Source: Nitrosospira sp. 56-18 (GTDB taxonomy: Bacteria; Pseudomonadota; Gammaproteobacteria; Burkholderiales; Nitrosomonadaceae). Taken from it: a stretch of DNA of 47,905 nt. The stretch lies in contig MKVR01000002.1 of the NCBI GenBank assembly GCA_001899235.1, forward strand, positions 179,222 through 227,126, given 5' to 3'. Under the pieces are notes generated by a model that did not search any database, was not told where the DNA came from, and saw only the letters and a list, made by a program, of their open reading frames with translations. A program made the position numbers and the translations under genes. Shown in pieces: positions 16,950 to 26,223 of this stretch (its first letter is position 1; each line of letters opens with the position of its first letter).

Positions 16950-19900
16950 AGGCTGACCTCATGCCGCCCCGCGCAAACGAGAAAAATGCCTGCCGCCAGG
17001 AGGCCTGGCCGCTCCTCCTCGCTGTGCAGCTCCAGCGACCGGATATGATCCAGCCCACCGATCGCAGCGATCACCGGGTAAATATCGGATGCATGCGGCT
17101 GTTGCCCGAATCGCCAGCCTTGCCCGTCCAATCCGCCTGTCAGCGGATGCAGGAAGCGGTTCAACCGTGTTTCGCATTCGACTATCGCACCGGCCCGGGA
17201 GGCATCCGCACACCATGCGATTTCCATAATGACGGCGATACTGACATACTCGGGACCGGTTACGATCATATCCACGCCGATCGGCCGGCGATCATCCAGG
17301 AATGCCTTCACGGTCCGCAGCAACTCAAACGAAGGCCGGGGACGCGGCTCTGCTTTGCCGGGCACGATGATCACGCCGATCATGCCGGGCTCCGGCCGCC
17401 CTTCCAGGGAATCGCGCGGCAGGTCCTCGCCTGGAATGCATCTGGCATGGGCGACCAGGGGCGAAGCCATGCGGGCAAGATCCGCATAATCATCCATGCA
17501 GATTGCCCGGCCGCGATGCCTGATCTGGGCGGCCGCCCGGCGTCTCAGGGCCTCCTTGTCCTCCTGATCCTGGCCACCGGCCGCGGCTTCGGCATTCATT
17601 ACCGCTTCCACATAGGGAATCGTGGTATGCAATTGCGTGATGGCGCCAGCCGCTACATTGCCGCGCGCACCCCCTCCGGTATGATATTCCCGCAATCGGA
17701 TGTTGTTGGCTCCGGATGGAGGAATACGGCCATGCCTTCCATCTCCGAAGCGGATGCTGCCGGTGCGGCGGTCCACTACATAATGCGGCGAACCGGAGCT
17801 GGATACCGAGAAATCCTCGACCTCGATCCAGGTTACCCAGGTTATCCAGGTCTCACCGGCCGATGCTGGAATTCCCGCAGAGCCGGGCGCACGGAACCAT
17901 TCCTGCCGCGAATGGACCGCCCCCCATTCATCCATCGCCATGCGCGCTTCACGCACCTCGCACACTTCCAGCGCCAATTTCCCGATGATGGGGCGGCGCA
18001 GCGCATGGAATACCTGATTGGGCCTGCCGTTGCTGGACCCGAGAATCTCGTTTTCGAGCCGGATCGTCTGGGCTGCCAGGACGGTATTCAGCAATAGCCG
18101 GCGCGGCAGATCCGGATGCGGAAACCCAGGCTGGCGATCGGGCGCCGGACGAACCGGACCATTCCAGACCAGGCGCAGCCAGAAGAACCTCCGGCGCGGA
18201 TCGAGCACCGATCTCTCCCATAGCGATATATCCTCGGGGAACTGCAATTCCACTATGCCCGGAATACGGAACCCCTGCGTCAGGTCCGTGACCGTGCAGT
18301 CGTTCCAGCCTGATGCGCCGCGAACCTGCCAGCGTGGCAAAGGAAGGGCATCCGGGCGGCCTGCGCATGACAATCGAATGTCTCCGCCTCCGGGAACCGC
18401 GTAAAGGCTTACTGTGCGCCCGGCTAGTTCCACCGCGCTGCGGGCGGCGAGCGCCAGGTAAAGCAATAGCCCATCTTTTCCCGGCGCTGGAAACGGGTTG
18501 AATGGTTGCGCCGGCAATGGATCGACCTCACGGTATTCGAGATCGCTTTCAACGATCAGATACTCGGGGGGAAAGGGCCCTAGCTCGGAAAAGGAGGAGA
18601 GCGATAGCTTGGCGATGGAAGGCGGATTCACGGAAGGCCAGCCGCCCACGGCTGCCGGTTGATCGCCGGCATAGTGTCCGCTTGCCAGCCGCGCACGCAC
18701 CCACCCCCCTCTCGCCGCGTTCACCATGGCGGGAACGGCATCGTCCGGGATCAGCAAATCGACTTTACCATCCTGGGTCAGCGACAACGTCCCATCGGAA
18801 CACTCCAGCCGTACCCAGCCTCGCTCGGTATAGCCTTCCCACCGCAACTGCGGATTACCCACCCTGCTCACGGCAGGAATGGGAGAATCCGGGGCGCCCG
18901 CCGGGTTGGTAAGCCGGATATCCAGAACCGCGTGTGTCCGCGCCCTGGCGAAGCTTTCGGAGCGGACATAAAACACCTCTCCGAAGCGCGGCCTTTCGCC
19001 CAAAGGGAAAAAATCCATGCTGGTATCGAGTGGAATGCCGCCATGGAAAACGCCATCCATTTTCTCATGCTCGGCAATGAAACATCCGGTGATCTCGATC
19101 CGCCTGATGGAAACCACGGGACTGGAATCCGCGGGACCGCTGCCCGCCGAACCGGAGCCGGGAACAGATCCGGAAGCGGCATCGTCGTGGAGACTCCGGC
19201 TTTGGTATAGGCGGCACGTCAGCCAGGGAAGAGTTTCCGCACCGATCATCCAGCCCGGCCATTTTTCTGGTGGACTGAAAACCACCTCGCCGCTGCAGGA
19301 CAGGCCGCGGGTCGTGTCCACCTCGGGCTGGAGAGGAAAAAAGCCCTTTTCATCCCGTATTCCCCACTGGATACGCGTCCCCTGAGGTTGGGCTGGCTGG
19401 ACCGGCCCATCTTCCAGTTCTATACCCAGCCGAAGCCGGTTGATGCCGGACACACCGATAATTGCGGGTTGCCCGATATGCAGCGCCCGCTCCAGCGGGA
19501 CTGCTTCGGATGAAACAGGATAAGGGGAGCCCGCGGCGCCGTCGGGAGATATCATGCTGCTCACGTCGGCATGAACCCGCCTTTGCCCATCTGCCGCCAC
19601 CGCACGCACCAGTTCCGCCCGCGCCAGCGGCAGATCCTTCACCGTTTCGAACATCACCGCCCCGGCCCCGTCTTTTCCGGATGCGGAAACCTGGGTGAAT
19701 TTCTCCACGACGGCAGAGAAATTCTGCACGGAACCGGCCGCCTTGAACGTCAGCGGCACCCATGCGGGCGCCGCCGGCATGGGGGTGGCATTGAGCATGT
19801 CGATAAAGGCCTGGTGATGGCTTTCAGGCACTTGGTTCAAACGCTGGACCAGGATTCCGCAGTAGCGCGTAAATATGGCTGCCAGGGCATCTTGCAGAGG

Positions 19901-20014
19901 ATCCATTCCCGCTGGCGCGAAGCCTTGCGCCGCGAGACGCGCCGCCACCAGTGCGGCAATTTCCCCTTCCGACAGGACATGTTCCCGCACCAGCGGCGCC
20001 TGGATCGACTTCAC
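16943..20014 (-). CDS. Baseplate wedge protein, baseplate J domain (Afp11-like)
   Basis: Large wedge protein of 1023 residues. It opens with a GTG that overlaps the gp25 stop (GTGA). The C-terminal 300 residues carry the baseplate J/gp6-like region: ETWITWVTWIEVEDF, VDRRTGSIRFGDGRHG near 745-760, QDQEDKEALRRRAAAQIRHRGRA, and EPRPRPSFELLRTVKAFLD. The first 650 residues are beta-rich domains. In Afp and PVC the equivalent protein forms the wedge linking the hub to the sheath start. The neighbours gp25 upstream and Afp12-like downstream give the canonical baseplate order. Confidence 0.9.
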   Translation of the reverse strand: MKSIQAPLVREHVLSEGEIAALVAARLAAQGFAPAGMDPLQDALAAIFTRYCGILVQRLNQVPESHHQAFIDMLNATPMPAAPAWVPLTFKAAGSVQNFSAVVEKFTQVSASGKDGAGAVMFETVKDLPLARAELVRAVAADGQRRVHADVSSMISPDGAAGSPYPVSSEAVPLERALHIGQPAIIGVSGINRLRLGIELEDGPVQPAQPQGTRIQWGIRDEKGFFPLQPEVDTTRGLSCSGEVVFSPPEKWPGWMIGAETLPWLTCRLYQSRSLHDDAASGSVPGSGSAGSGPADSSPVVSIRRIEITGCFIAEHEKMDGVFHGGIPLDTSMDFFPLGERPRFGEVFYVRSESFARARTHAVLDIRLTNPAGAPDSPIPAVSRVGNPQLRWEGYTERGWVRLECSDGTLSLTQDGKVDLLIPDDAVPAMVNAARGGWVRARLASGHYAGDQPAAVGGWPSVNPPSIAKLSLSSFSELGPFPPEYLIVESDLEYREVDPLPAQPFNPFPAPGKDGLLLYLALAARSAVELAGRTVSLYAVPGGGDIRLSCAGRPDALPLPRWQVRGASGWNDCTVTDLTQGFRIPGIVELQFPEDISLWERSVLDPRRRFFWLRLVWNGPVRPAPDRQPGFPHPDLPRRLLLNTVLAAQTIRLENEILGSSNGRPNQVFHALRRPIIGKLALEVCEVREARMAMDEWGAVHSRQEWFRAPGSAGIPASAGETWITWVTWIEVEDFSVSSSGSPHYVVDRRTGSIRFGDGRHGRIPPSGANNIRLREYHTGGGARGNVAAGAITQLHTTIPYVEAVMNAEAAAGGQDQEDKEALRRRAAAQIRHRGRAICMDDYADLARMASPLVAHARCIPGEDLPRDSLEGRPEPGMIGVIIVPGKAEPRPRPSFELLRTVKAFLDDRRPIGVDMIVTGPEYVSIAVIMEIAWCADASRAGAIVECETRLNRFLHPLTGGLDGQGWRFGQQPHASDIYPVIAAIGGLDHIRSLELHSEEERPGLLAAGIFLVCAGRHEVSLC

Positions 20015-20421
20015 GTGAGCGCCCTTTCCAGATAAAAGGGATAAACCAGGTTGAAGCGGTTGTCCGTGGTTCGCACCCGGTAATCAATCAAAATCATCAG
20101 TTGCTCGCCCCTGTCCCCGGCGCTGGAGACGTCCACGCCCAGCACCTCGATCCTCGGTTCCCAGTTTTGCAGGGCTTCACGTACCTCGAATGCGGCCATG
20201 GCATGCGTCGTCGAATTGTTGATGGCAAAGGCGAGGTCGCTCAGGCCGCTGCCGAAATCCGGCCGCATTACCCTTTCGCCTTTGGCGGTGGATAGAATGA
20301 TCCAGATGGACTGGCGCACGGCTTCCTCGTACTCGGCAACGGCAAACCGCGCCGACTGCTCGGCGCTTTCCTCCAGCGCCACCGGAAATCCCCATCCAAC
20401 CCCGAGAACAGATACCGGCAT
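20011..20421 (-). CDS. gp25-like baseplate wedge protein (Afp9-like)
   Basis: T4 gp25/Afp9 family protein of 136 residues; gp25 seeds sheath polymerisation at the baseplate. It has GWGFPVAL near the N terminus, IWIILSTAKGERVMRPDFGSGL (the conserved E-R-x-x-x-P-x-F-G region) at about 40-62, and a C-terminal ILIDYRVRTTDNRFNLVYPF. AGGAAA precedes the ATG. It lies 73 bases after the spike gene and overlaps the large wedge gene by four bases. Confidence 0.92.
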   Translation of the reverse strand: MPVSVLGVGWGFPVALEESAEQSARFAVAEYEEAVRQSIWIILSTAKGERVMRPDFGSGLSDLAFAINNSTTHAMAAFEVREALQNWEPRIEVLGVDVSSAGDRGEQLMILIDYRVRTTDNRFNLVYPFYLERALT

Positions 20422-20494
20422 CAGTTTTTTTCCTCGCTATCGATCATCTTTTCGATTCATCCTTCGGCTTGTGCACGCGTAGCGGCCGATTCCT

Positions 20495-21118
20495 TCAATT
20501 GATATTGACCAGCGCCCCCTTGATATTGACTTGCGCATTGGCGGTAATGTCGATATTGGCCTGCGCCTTCAACTCGATGCCGATCGCATTCAGCTTGATG
20601 TTCCCTGTTTGGGATGTGATTTCGATATCCCCGGTCGCTTCCACCGCGATCCTGTTGCCCGACGCGCTGATGACAATCTTGTTGCTCCCCGTTTTGTCGA
20701 TGATTTCGATCTTCTCGTCCCCCGCCTTATCGCATAATCGGATGACATGTCCGCTGCGCGACTTGATGCTGCGATTGTCGTTCGCCCCGTCCGGGTTGCT
20801 TTCATGCGCCTGATCCCTGCCATTCCATAAAGACCCCACCACATAGGGATGCTCGATGCTGCCATGCTCGAAGGCGAGCAACACTTCATCGTCGACCTCG
20901 GGTAGGAAATAAGCGCCGCGGCCGTTGCCAGCCATGGGGCTTGCAACCCGCGCCCAGTTGCTCTCGTCGTTCTGGCTCAACCAGGGAAAGCGGACTTTGA
21001 CCCGATGCATATTGTCCGGATCGCGGTTGTTCGTCACGATACCCACTACCACGCCGTAGCATTTGCCGTCCGGATCATGCGCAGCCAGCATGCGGCGTAA
21101 GAGCTCATCCGGTATCAT
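20495..21118 (-). CDS. gp5/VgrG-type spike protein
   Basis: Central spike of 207 residues. The N-terminal OB domain of gp5/VgrG type is seen in GVVVGIVTNNRDPDNMHRVKVRFPW and WARVASPMAG, followed by FLPEVDDEVLLAFEHG and PYVVGSLWNG. The C-terminal 80 residues are an alternating beta-helix stretch (VISASGNRIAVEATGDIEIT and onward) that should form the trimeric needle. The ATG at 21118 overlaps the hub gene stop as ATGA, so the frame extending to 21499 is not used. In Afp and PVC the hub and spike are one protein (Afp8); here they are two coupled genes. The PAAR-like tip needed to cap it is encoded at 40121 in the opposite operon. Confidence 0.9.
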   Translation of the reverse strand: MIPDELLRRMLAAHDPDGKCYGVVVGIVTNNRDPDNMHRVKVRFPWLSQNDESNWARVASPMAGNGRGAYFLPEVDDEVLLAFEHGSIEHPYVVGSLWNGRDQAHESNPDGANDNRSIKSRSGHVIRLCDKAGDEKIEIIDKTGSNKIVISASGNRIAVEATGDIEITSQTGNIKLNAIGIELKAQANIDITANAQVNIKGALVNIN

Positions 21119-22185
21119 GTCGCATTCCTCCGGGCGGAAAAACCGGTGCGATATCCCTTTTGCATCGAATAGCGGTGCTCGACCGAACACAGGTAGTAAA
21201 GCCCGCTGAAGCGATTTCCTATGCCTTCGACCTTCACCACCGTTCCGGCGCGCAGCGCCGGATCTCCTATGCACGTTCCCTCGGCGCGGATATAACCCAG
21301 GGCTACTCCGGAAAGCCACTGGCGCGCCATCTGGTCCGCCTCTTCCTGGCTTTGCACCGGTGTGGCCGCCCACGTGGCGCCCGTATTGGAAAACAATTGC
21401 TGCACGCTGGACGGGCCCGAAGTCGCCCCGCCCATCAAAGTGGGTTCGCTGCCCGCGACGGCGTGCGCGACAATCTCTTTCTTGTCCTTCGCATTCCATC
21501 CCTGGACCACGAACTCCTGCACCTGGCCCATGGTCGTCATGCGCGGGCGGAACTCCAGCAGGCCGATGTCCCGCCGCAGCGTAAGCGTGGCGCTGTCACG
21601 GATTTTCCTGGAACGAAACAAGAGCGACCTATCCTCCACCACCACTTCGTAATCGATGCGGCGCGCACGCGCGAGCAGGAATTCCAGATCCGTCTGGTTG
21701 TGCTGGAGCACATAGGGAAGCACGACCTTGCTATCCTCGACCTCCGGTTTCAAGCCGGATCCGTTCGCCAGTTGGCTCGCGATATCGCTGTCCTTGAGAT
21801 TGGTGAAGGAGCGCGTTCTGCGCAGGCGCATCATCCTGTGGCGGCGGTCGTAGCCGCGCACAGTCAGGGTGGGAGGGCGAGCCTCGGGAAAATCAGGTTC
21901 CAGCCCCGTGATTTCACCACTGAATATCACCTGGAGCTGGTCGCGATACCCGATCTGGATCTGGACCGGATTACCTTCCCGAAAAAGCGCATCATCCATC
22001 CACTTTACTTTCATCTCGACCGAATCCCACCCGGAGAGCGTGATGGCGAACATGCTGGTTGCATCCACGTCCTCCAGTACGTGGATCGAGATGATATCTG
22101 CGACCGCGCCGTTGGGCAGCGGCGATCCATTGACCTGTATCCGGAATTCCGGAGCGAGCGTGTCGAATTGGTCTCTGGCTGCCAT
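21115..22185 (-). CDS. gp27-like hub protein (phage late control D family)
   Basis: Hub protein of 356 residues of the gpD/gp27 family. It has the typical N-terminal tube-like domain with IISIHVLEDVDATSMFAITL and VQIQIGYRDQLQVIFSGEIT, then VRGYDRRHRMMRLRRTRSF and FLLARARRIDYEVVVEDRSL. The hub is the symmetry adapter between the hexameric tube and the trimeric spike. The gene follows the LysM gene by 13 bases and overlaps the spike gene by four. Its split from the spike is described under that entry. Confidence 0.9.
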   Translation of the reverse strand: MAARDQFDTLAPEFRIQVNGSPLPNGAVADIISIHVLEDVDATSMFAITLSGWDSVEMKVKWMDDALFREGNPVQIQIGYRDQLQVIFSGEITGLEPDFPEARPPTLTVRGYDRRHRMMRLRRTRSFTNLKDSDIASQLANGSGLKPEVEDSKVVLPYVLQHNQTDLEFLLARARRIDYEVVVEDRSLLFRSRKIRDSATLTLRRDIGLLEFRPRMTTMGQVQEFVVQGWNAKDKKEIVAHAVAGSEPTLMGGATSGPSSVQQLFSNTGATWAATPVQSQEEADQMARQWLSGVALGYIRAEGTCIGDPALRAGTVVKVEGIGNRFSGLYYLCSVEHRYSMQKGYRTGFSARRNAT

Positions 22186-22198
22186 AGTGGATGTTCCG

Positions 22199-22876
22199 TC
22201 AAATATCGTGCAGGGCCGGCAGCACCAGGACTGCTCCCGGACGCAGGCTCATCGGATCATCGATTCCGTTGGCCTGGGCGATGGGCCGCCACTTGCGCGG
22301 GTCGCCATACTCCCGGCTGGCGATCGAAACCAGGGTCTGGCCATGCCTGACCACCCAGACCTTGGCGACGTCGGCCGACATGAGGTTCTGTTCCTTGAGA
22401 TCGCTGGTATTCGATTGCCACTGCCTGAAGGTGCACGTTGCCGTCGCGCGGACCGGGGTGCCATCTTCCATGAAAAGCGTGAACTGATTCTGAAGCTGCT
22501 GTAATACGCCCTGGAAAAATACGCTCATGCTGCCCCAGATCAGCCTGCACACCGGCGGCCTGTGCTTGTCTCCGTGCTCCTTGACTGTCGTCAGGAGATG
22601 CAATTTATTGGTGTACTCCCGGACGCTTTTTTTCTTTTTCTCCGGGTCATCGTAGGTATCAAAGAATAGCTCGACACCAAGGGTACTGGGCTCGGACCCT
22701 GTGTACTGGGTTTCCGGACAGTCGCGCTTCGCCACTTTCTCGCTTTGCCACTGGACACTCCGGCTCAGCGTGAGCCGGTTGGGATTGAACTTGGCGATGA
22801 TCACGCTCTCCGGATTGCTTTCGCTGAATTGAAGCTTGCCTCCCTCCAGCTCGACCAGGATTTTCATCTGTGCCAT
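22199..22876 (-). CDS. LysM-domain tail protein (Afp7-like)
   Basis: Protein of 225 residues equivalent to Afp7/Pvc7 (T4 gp53/gp54-like baseplate adapter with LysM). The first 160 residues are the conserved CIS part (ESVIIAKFNPNRLTLSRSVQWQ, GVELFFDTYDD, VCRLIWGSMSVFFQGVL). The last 55 residues form a LysM domain (VRHGQTLVSIASREYGDPRKW, GIDDP, LRPGAVLVLP). The gene overlaps the upstream 854-residue gene by 13 bases and precedes the hub, the usual order. Confidence 0.9.
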   Translation of the reverse strand: MAQMKILVELEGGKLQFSESNPESVIIAKFNPNRLTLSRSVQWQSEKVAKRDCPETQYTGSEPSTLGVELFFDTYDDPEKKKKSVREYTNKLHLLTTVKEHGDKHRPPVCRLIWGSMSVFFQGVLQQLQNQFTLFMEDGTPVRATATCTFRQWQSNTSDLKEQNLMSADVAKVWVVRHGQTLVSIASREYGDPRKWRPIAQANGIDDPMSLRPGAVLVLPALHDI

Positions 22877-25428
22877 GGCGCCAATCCCCTTCGTTCCTGT
22901 TCAATCACCAGCCGCTCCGAGATCAATCGCCAGGTCTGCGCAGCCATCTCATCGGTATCGGGTTTGCCTGTCGAAGTTTCAGCGGCAGCCACTTCGCTCC
23001 CCGGCGCGCCATGGACTCCCGCCGGGCCCTGAGAGGGCGCCGGCACCACGCCGTACCGGTCTTCCGGTGTTTCCTGCCGGGCCAGGGGAAAGGAATGGGC
23101 TGATCCGCCACGGGCATCATCATCCACCCGCATGATCCGACCCCAGGCAGCCTCCCCGTCCCCCATCCCTGCCTCCATTCGCTGCATCTGCGGCATTTGT
23201 GGTATCCGGGGTATCAGCACGAGCGGACGCCCGGCTGTGGCTGTATCTGCCCGGCTGCTGGCAGCGCGAGAAGGATTTGCCGGCGTTCCTTCATCCGGGC
23301 CTGCTTCCAGCCTGCCGCGCCCTCTGCTCCATGGGTGGGCCTGCATCGCGAATATCCGGGATGCCGGCGAAAGGACGGGCGAAAGAGCAGGCGATCCGGC
23401 AGGAGCGGAATTGGGCTTGCGTTGCACTGCCTCCTGGTTGCCATGCCATAATGGCGTGGCGGCTGGCCACGACTCTCCGATTCCTGCTGCTGGCACATGA
23501 ACCGGGACTGCAATGGAACCCGATGCGGAAACAGGGCTGGCGATAGCCGTGCGGCGAAGCGCGGCATCAGATCCCCGCAATTCCCCCATCGTGCCGGGAC
23601 GCTCTCCGGGAAGATGCACGAGTCCGGCGAGAATCGACTCCCCGCCGGATATCCTGCTTGCAGAGAGCGCATGAGACGCGAGGCCGGGTGTCCGCGCGAG
23701 AAAACTCCTCTCTTTTCCTCCGCTACCTGATATGGCTGGGGCTATGGCGGGGACCATTCCGCTTACCCTGTCTGCCCGGTCCACCGCACGCAGCACCGTA
23801 TCCGGCATCGCATGCCGTAAGGGAAAATGGGAATGCGTGGAATCGCCGTGCCGGTTTCCCTGTTCCCTTGCCGCCGGGCTGGCGGGCTGCTCCCATATCC
23901 GGGAACGGGCTATTCCGGATATTGCCTCCACGCGGGTCGGGCGTATCGCAAGGGCATCAGCCTGGGAGCGCAACGGGAGCCGCCCGGCGTGATGCGCATC
24001 CATGAATCCCTTTCGGGAAAGGTGTTGCGGCTCAACCTGGCGCAGAACCAAGGTAGACGATGAGGCCGGAAAAACAGATGGAAAAACAGGTGGAGAAACG
24101 ATCGGATCCGATGCGGAACCGGCATGCCCATGCACGGCCCGATTGCCTGGCGCATTCGTGTCCTTGGAAACCACCTCCGTGCGTGTGATGCTGTCGGCAT
24201 TTCCCTCCCCATTATGGATTTTCTGGGCCTCATTGGGCATGGATATATCGGGAATGGATTGCCGCGCCAGAACCGGGGCACGCGCAGTGCTTGGAGCATA
24301 TTCCTCGTTTGCGCTGCCCGTCTGCGTACCCGGTGTGACAACCTGGGCATTTCGTTCCGGCCTGGCTATCGCGACATCCGCGCTGATACGCGCTTCGCCG
24401 CGGGTTCGGGCCGTCTGTACGAGAAATTTTCCACGATATGGCAGGGACCGTTGCAGCTTCGCTGCTTCAGGCGGAACGTGCCGTTCGGCATGCATGCCGA
24501 TGGGAGTGCCAGCGAGCCGATTTGAATTTGAATCCGCCATGCCGCCTGCTTGTCGCGCAACAATCCCGGAGACCGGGGAAATCGCGGAAATTCCACGATT
24601 TCCCCGGTCTGGCGCCAAGGGCAGACGTGAACCGGACCCGATATCCGCGTGACGCCAATGGCTCACCGATAATGCGGATGCCGGCATTTCCGAGGAAGCG
24701 GGCGGCATGCTTCCGGACGAGCCTTGCAAGGCCGCGTTACCGGACTCTGCCGTGGCCGGCATGACAGGTATCCGGATAAGCGCTGCCGGTATGCCAATCG
24801 ATTCTGGGCGAACGGGGAATAGCCCTGTTTCTGGCGCCGCCAGTTCGTGTCCCCGTTCTCCGGATCGGTCATTGCCAGCCATGACCCCACCTGCGGCGAT
24901 GGAAGCGGATCGCGGGGAACCAGGCAATGAGGCGGAATCCTCAGGTCTGCCCCTGGGAATCCGCGGACTGATCAGGCTGCTTACGCCGTGAATGGCCCTG
25001 CGCACGGCATGGTCCCTTTGAACTTGCTGTGCCTGTGCCACCGCTTCCAGTGCAGGTGGGGAGCCAGATATCCGCGCAAATCCGGATTTTTCAGCCGTGG
25101 AACGGGTCAAACCTGTCCGGGCAGATGCGCCGGAACTGCGCGCCCTTCCGGATCGGCTCGCCAGATGAACGAACTCCATGTCGAGGCTATCCTGCCCGCC
25201 ATGGCCGCCGAGACCATCAGCGGCGGGAGGAACAATTTTTCGCGCCAGGATATGGCCAGCAAACTCGCCATGCCGCTCGAATGCCGTCCTCAAGCCACCG
25301 GCCGTTTCCCGCACCAAGGAGCTGCGGGCTGCCGGGCTTGCGCACAGGTGGCGTTGCGAGATGGAAAAACCCAGCGATTCAGGTTGATTCCAGGCCATGT
25401 CGGTTCTCGTTGTCGCGGAATGGGTCAT
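22864..25428 (-). CDS. 854-residue low-complexity eCIS protein (Afp6 position)
   Basis: An 854-codon uninterrupted frame between the second tube and the LysM gene, the place of small Afp6. It is rich in Ser, Ala, Gly, Pro and Arg with very few aromatic residues and little hydrophobic patterning, so it is expected to be disordered. The C-terminal 30 residues (AQTWRLISERLVIEQERRG) look helical and resemble the tail of short proteins at this position in other eCIS. I therefore read it as a conserved C-terminal anchor with a hugely expanded N-terminal part. It overlaps the LysM gene by 13 bases, which supports translation. It is the only long unassigned protein in the structural operon and could stand in for the missing tape measure or fill the tube lumen. 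It has no transmembrane helix. Start 25428 or 25398. Confidence 0.65.
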   Translation of the reverse strand: MTHSATTRTDMAWNQPESLGFSISQRHLCASPAARSSLVRETAGGLRTAFERHGEFAGHILARKIVPPAADGLGGHGGQDSLDMEFVHLASRSGRARSSGASARTGLTRSTAEKSGFARISGSPPALEAVAQAQQVQRDHAVRRAIHGVSSLISPRIPRGRPEDSASLPGSPRSASIAAGGVMAGNDRSGERGHELAAPETGLFPVRPESIGIPAALIRIPVMPATAESGNAALQGSSGSMPPASSEMPASALSVSHWRHADIGSGSRLPLAPDRGNRGISAISPVSGIVARQAGGMADSNSNRLAGTPIGMHAERHVPPEAAKLQRSLPYRGKFLVQTARTRGEARISADVAIARPERNAQVVTPGTQTGSANEEYAPSTARAPVLARQSIPDISMPNEAQKIHNGEGNADSITRTEVVSKDTNAPGNRAVHGHAGSASDPIVSPPVFPSVFPASSSTLVLRQVEPQHLSRKGFMDAHHAGRLPLRSQADALAIRPTRVEAISGIARSRIWEQPASPAAREQGNRHGDSTHSHFPLRHAMPDTVLRAVDRADRVSGMVPAIAPAISGSGGKERSFLARTPGLASHALSASRISGGESILAGLVHLPGERPGTMGELRGSDAALRRTAIASPVSASGSIAVPVHVPAAGIGESWPAATPLWHGNQEAVQRKPNSAPAGSPALSPVLSPASRIFAMQAHPWSRGRGRLEAGPDEGTPANPSRAASSRADTATAGRPLVLIPRIPQMPQMQRMEAGMGDGEAAWGRIMRVDDDARGGSAHSFPLARQETPEDRYGVVPAPSQGPAGVHGAPGSEVAAAETSTGKPDTDEMAAQTWRLISERLVIEQERRGLAPWHR

Positions 25429-25513
25429 CTTTGCTTGCCGGTCCTATAGGTTCCTGTGTCCCGTGTTCCCGTGCCCTGGCTTGTTCCAATACGTTTTCCC
25501 GTCGCCTGCCACC

Positions 25514-25963
25514 CTATCCGAGGCCGCGATGAACCAGCTCGAGTGATTCGAATGCGATAGCGGAAGTGCTCGCGCGCAGATCCGGTCCGGTCCATTTGAC
25601 CGGGCAGGCTGCCTTGAACAGCCATGACCTCAGCTTTTCACCCTGTTCGTCGTTAAGCCTGATGTCGATATCCTTCCGGATGACCTCTCCGCGCGCCACC
25701 AGCAGGTACCAGTCCCACAGGAATCCCGCATCGCCGAGCCCACGCTTGAGCACCAGGCGCGCAGGAAACTTCGCAGGGCCGGCGAGTTGAAGCTCCTGAT
25801 CGTTCATGCCTCCCACGCGCAGCGTATGGACTTCCGTCTCGAAAAGCAGGCCCGATATTTCATTGAATCCGCCGATGGCCCCATCCAGCCTGCCCTCCTT
25901 GTCCCTGTCTCCCCCCACGACCTTGAGTGAAAAACGGAAAGCGGAATAAGGATCGCGTTGCAT
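25514..25963 (-). CDS. Second inner tube protein (gp19/Afp5-like)
   Basis: Tail tube protein of 149 residues of the T4 gp19-like family. It starts QRDPYSAFRFSLKVVG, has GGFNEISGLLFETEVHTLRVGG, KFPARLVLKRGLGD and the C-terminal PVKWTGPDLRASTSAIAFESLELVHRG, all matching the other tube protein at 26540 in pattern but not in detail. In Afp and PVC two or more tube paralogues occur; the one next to the LysM gene (Afp5) makes the first ring on the baseplate. Confidence 0.92.
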   Translation of the reverse strand: MQRDPYSAFRFSLKVVGGDRDKEGRLDGAIGGFNEISGLLFETEVHTLRVGGMNDQELQLAGPAKFPARLVLKRGLGDAGFLWDWYLLVARGEVIRKDIDIRLNDEQGEKLRSWLFKAACPVKWTGPDLRASTSAIAFESLELVHRGLG

Positions 25964-25983
25964 GACTTGTATTCCCCATCGAT

Positions 25984-26223
25984 TTATGAAAACTCCGGGT
26001 ACCCGGACTTATTTTCATCAACACTTTCGCGATTGATGCGCTCATTGATCCTGGCGATTTCCTGGAGCCAGCGGCGCCGCTCGAGATGGTCGAGATTCAT
26101 CAGCTCGGTATACGGCCAATGGAAGTGATAGGCGACATAGGCTACCTCCTCGAACAGCTCGGCCGAGGGGTAGCCTATGGCTCCCCCGAACTCTGCACCT
26201 CGACCTGAAAATTGGCGCTGCAT
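25984..26223 (-). CDS. DUF6760 small eCIS protein
   Basis: Small protein of 79 residues with GAIGYPSAELFEEVAYVAYH and HWPYTELMNLDHLERRRW, the DUF6760-type segment found in tail clusters between tube genes. It is probably a tail-assembly chaperone partner of the 122-residue protein upstream, with which it overlaps by 49 bases in another frame. Such overlapping pairs are typical for assembly chaperones (inference by analogy with phage G/GT pairs). The first 10-15 residues are poorly conserved and an internal start is possible. Confidence 0.78.
   Translation of the reverse strand: MQRQFSGRGAEFGGAIGYPSAELFEEVAYVAYHFHWPYTELMNLDHLERRRWLQEIARINERINRESVDENKSGYPEFS

Noticed and set aside
23132-25532. 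Several plus-strand frames opposite the 854-residue gene
   Set aside because: Considered as alternatives because that gene is low-complexity. They are short and overlapping without ribosome sites, whereas the minus frame is continuous and overlaps the LysM gene as expected.
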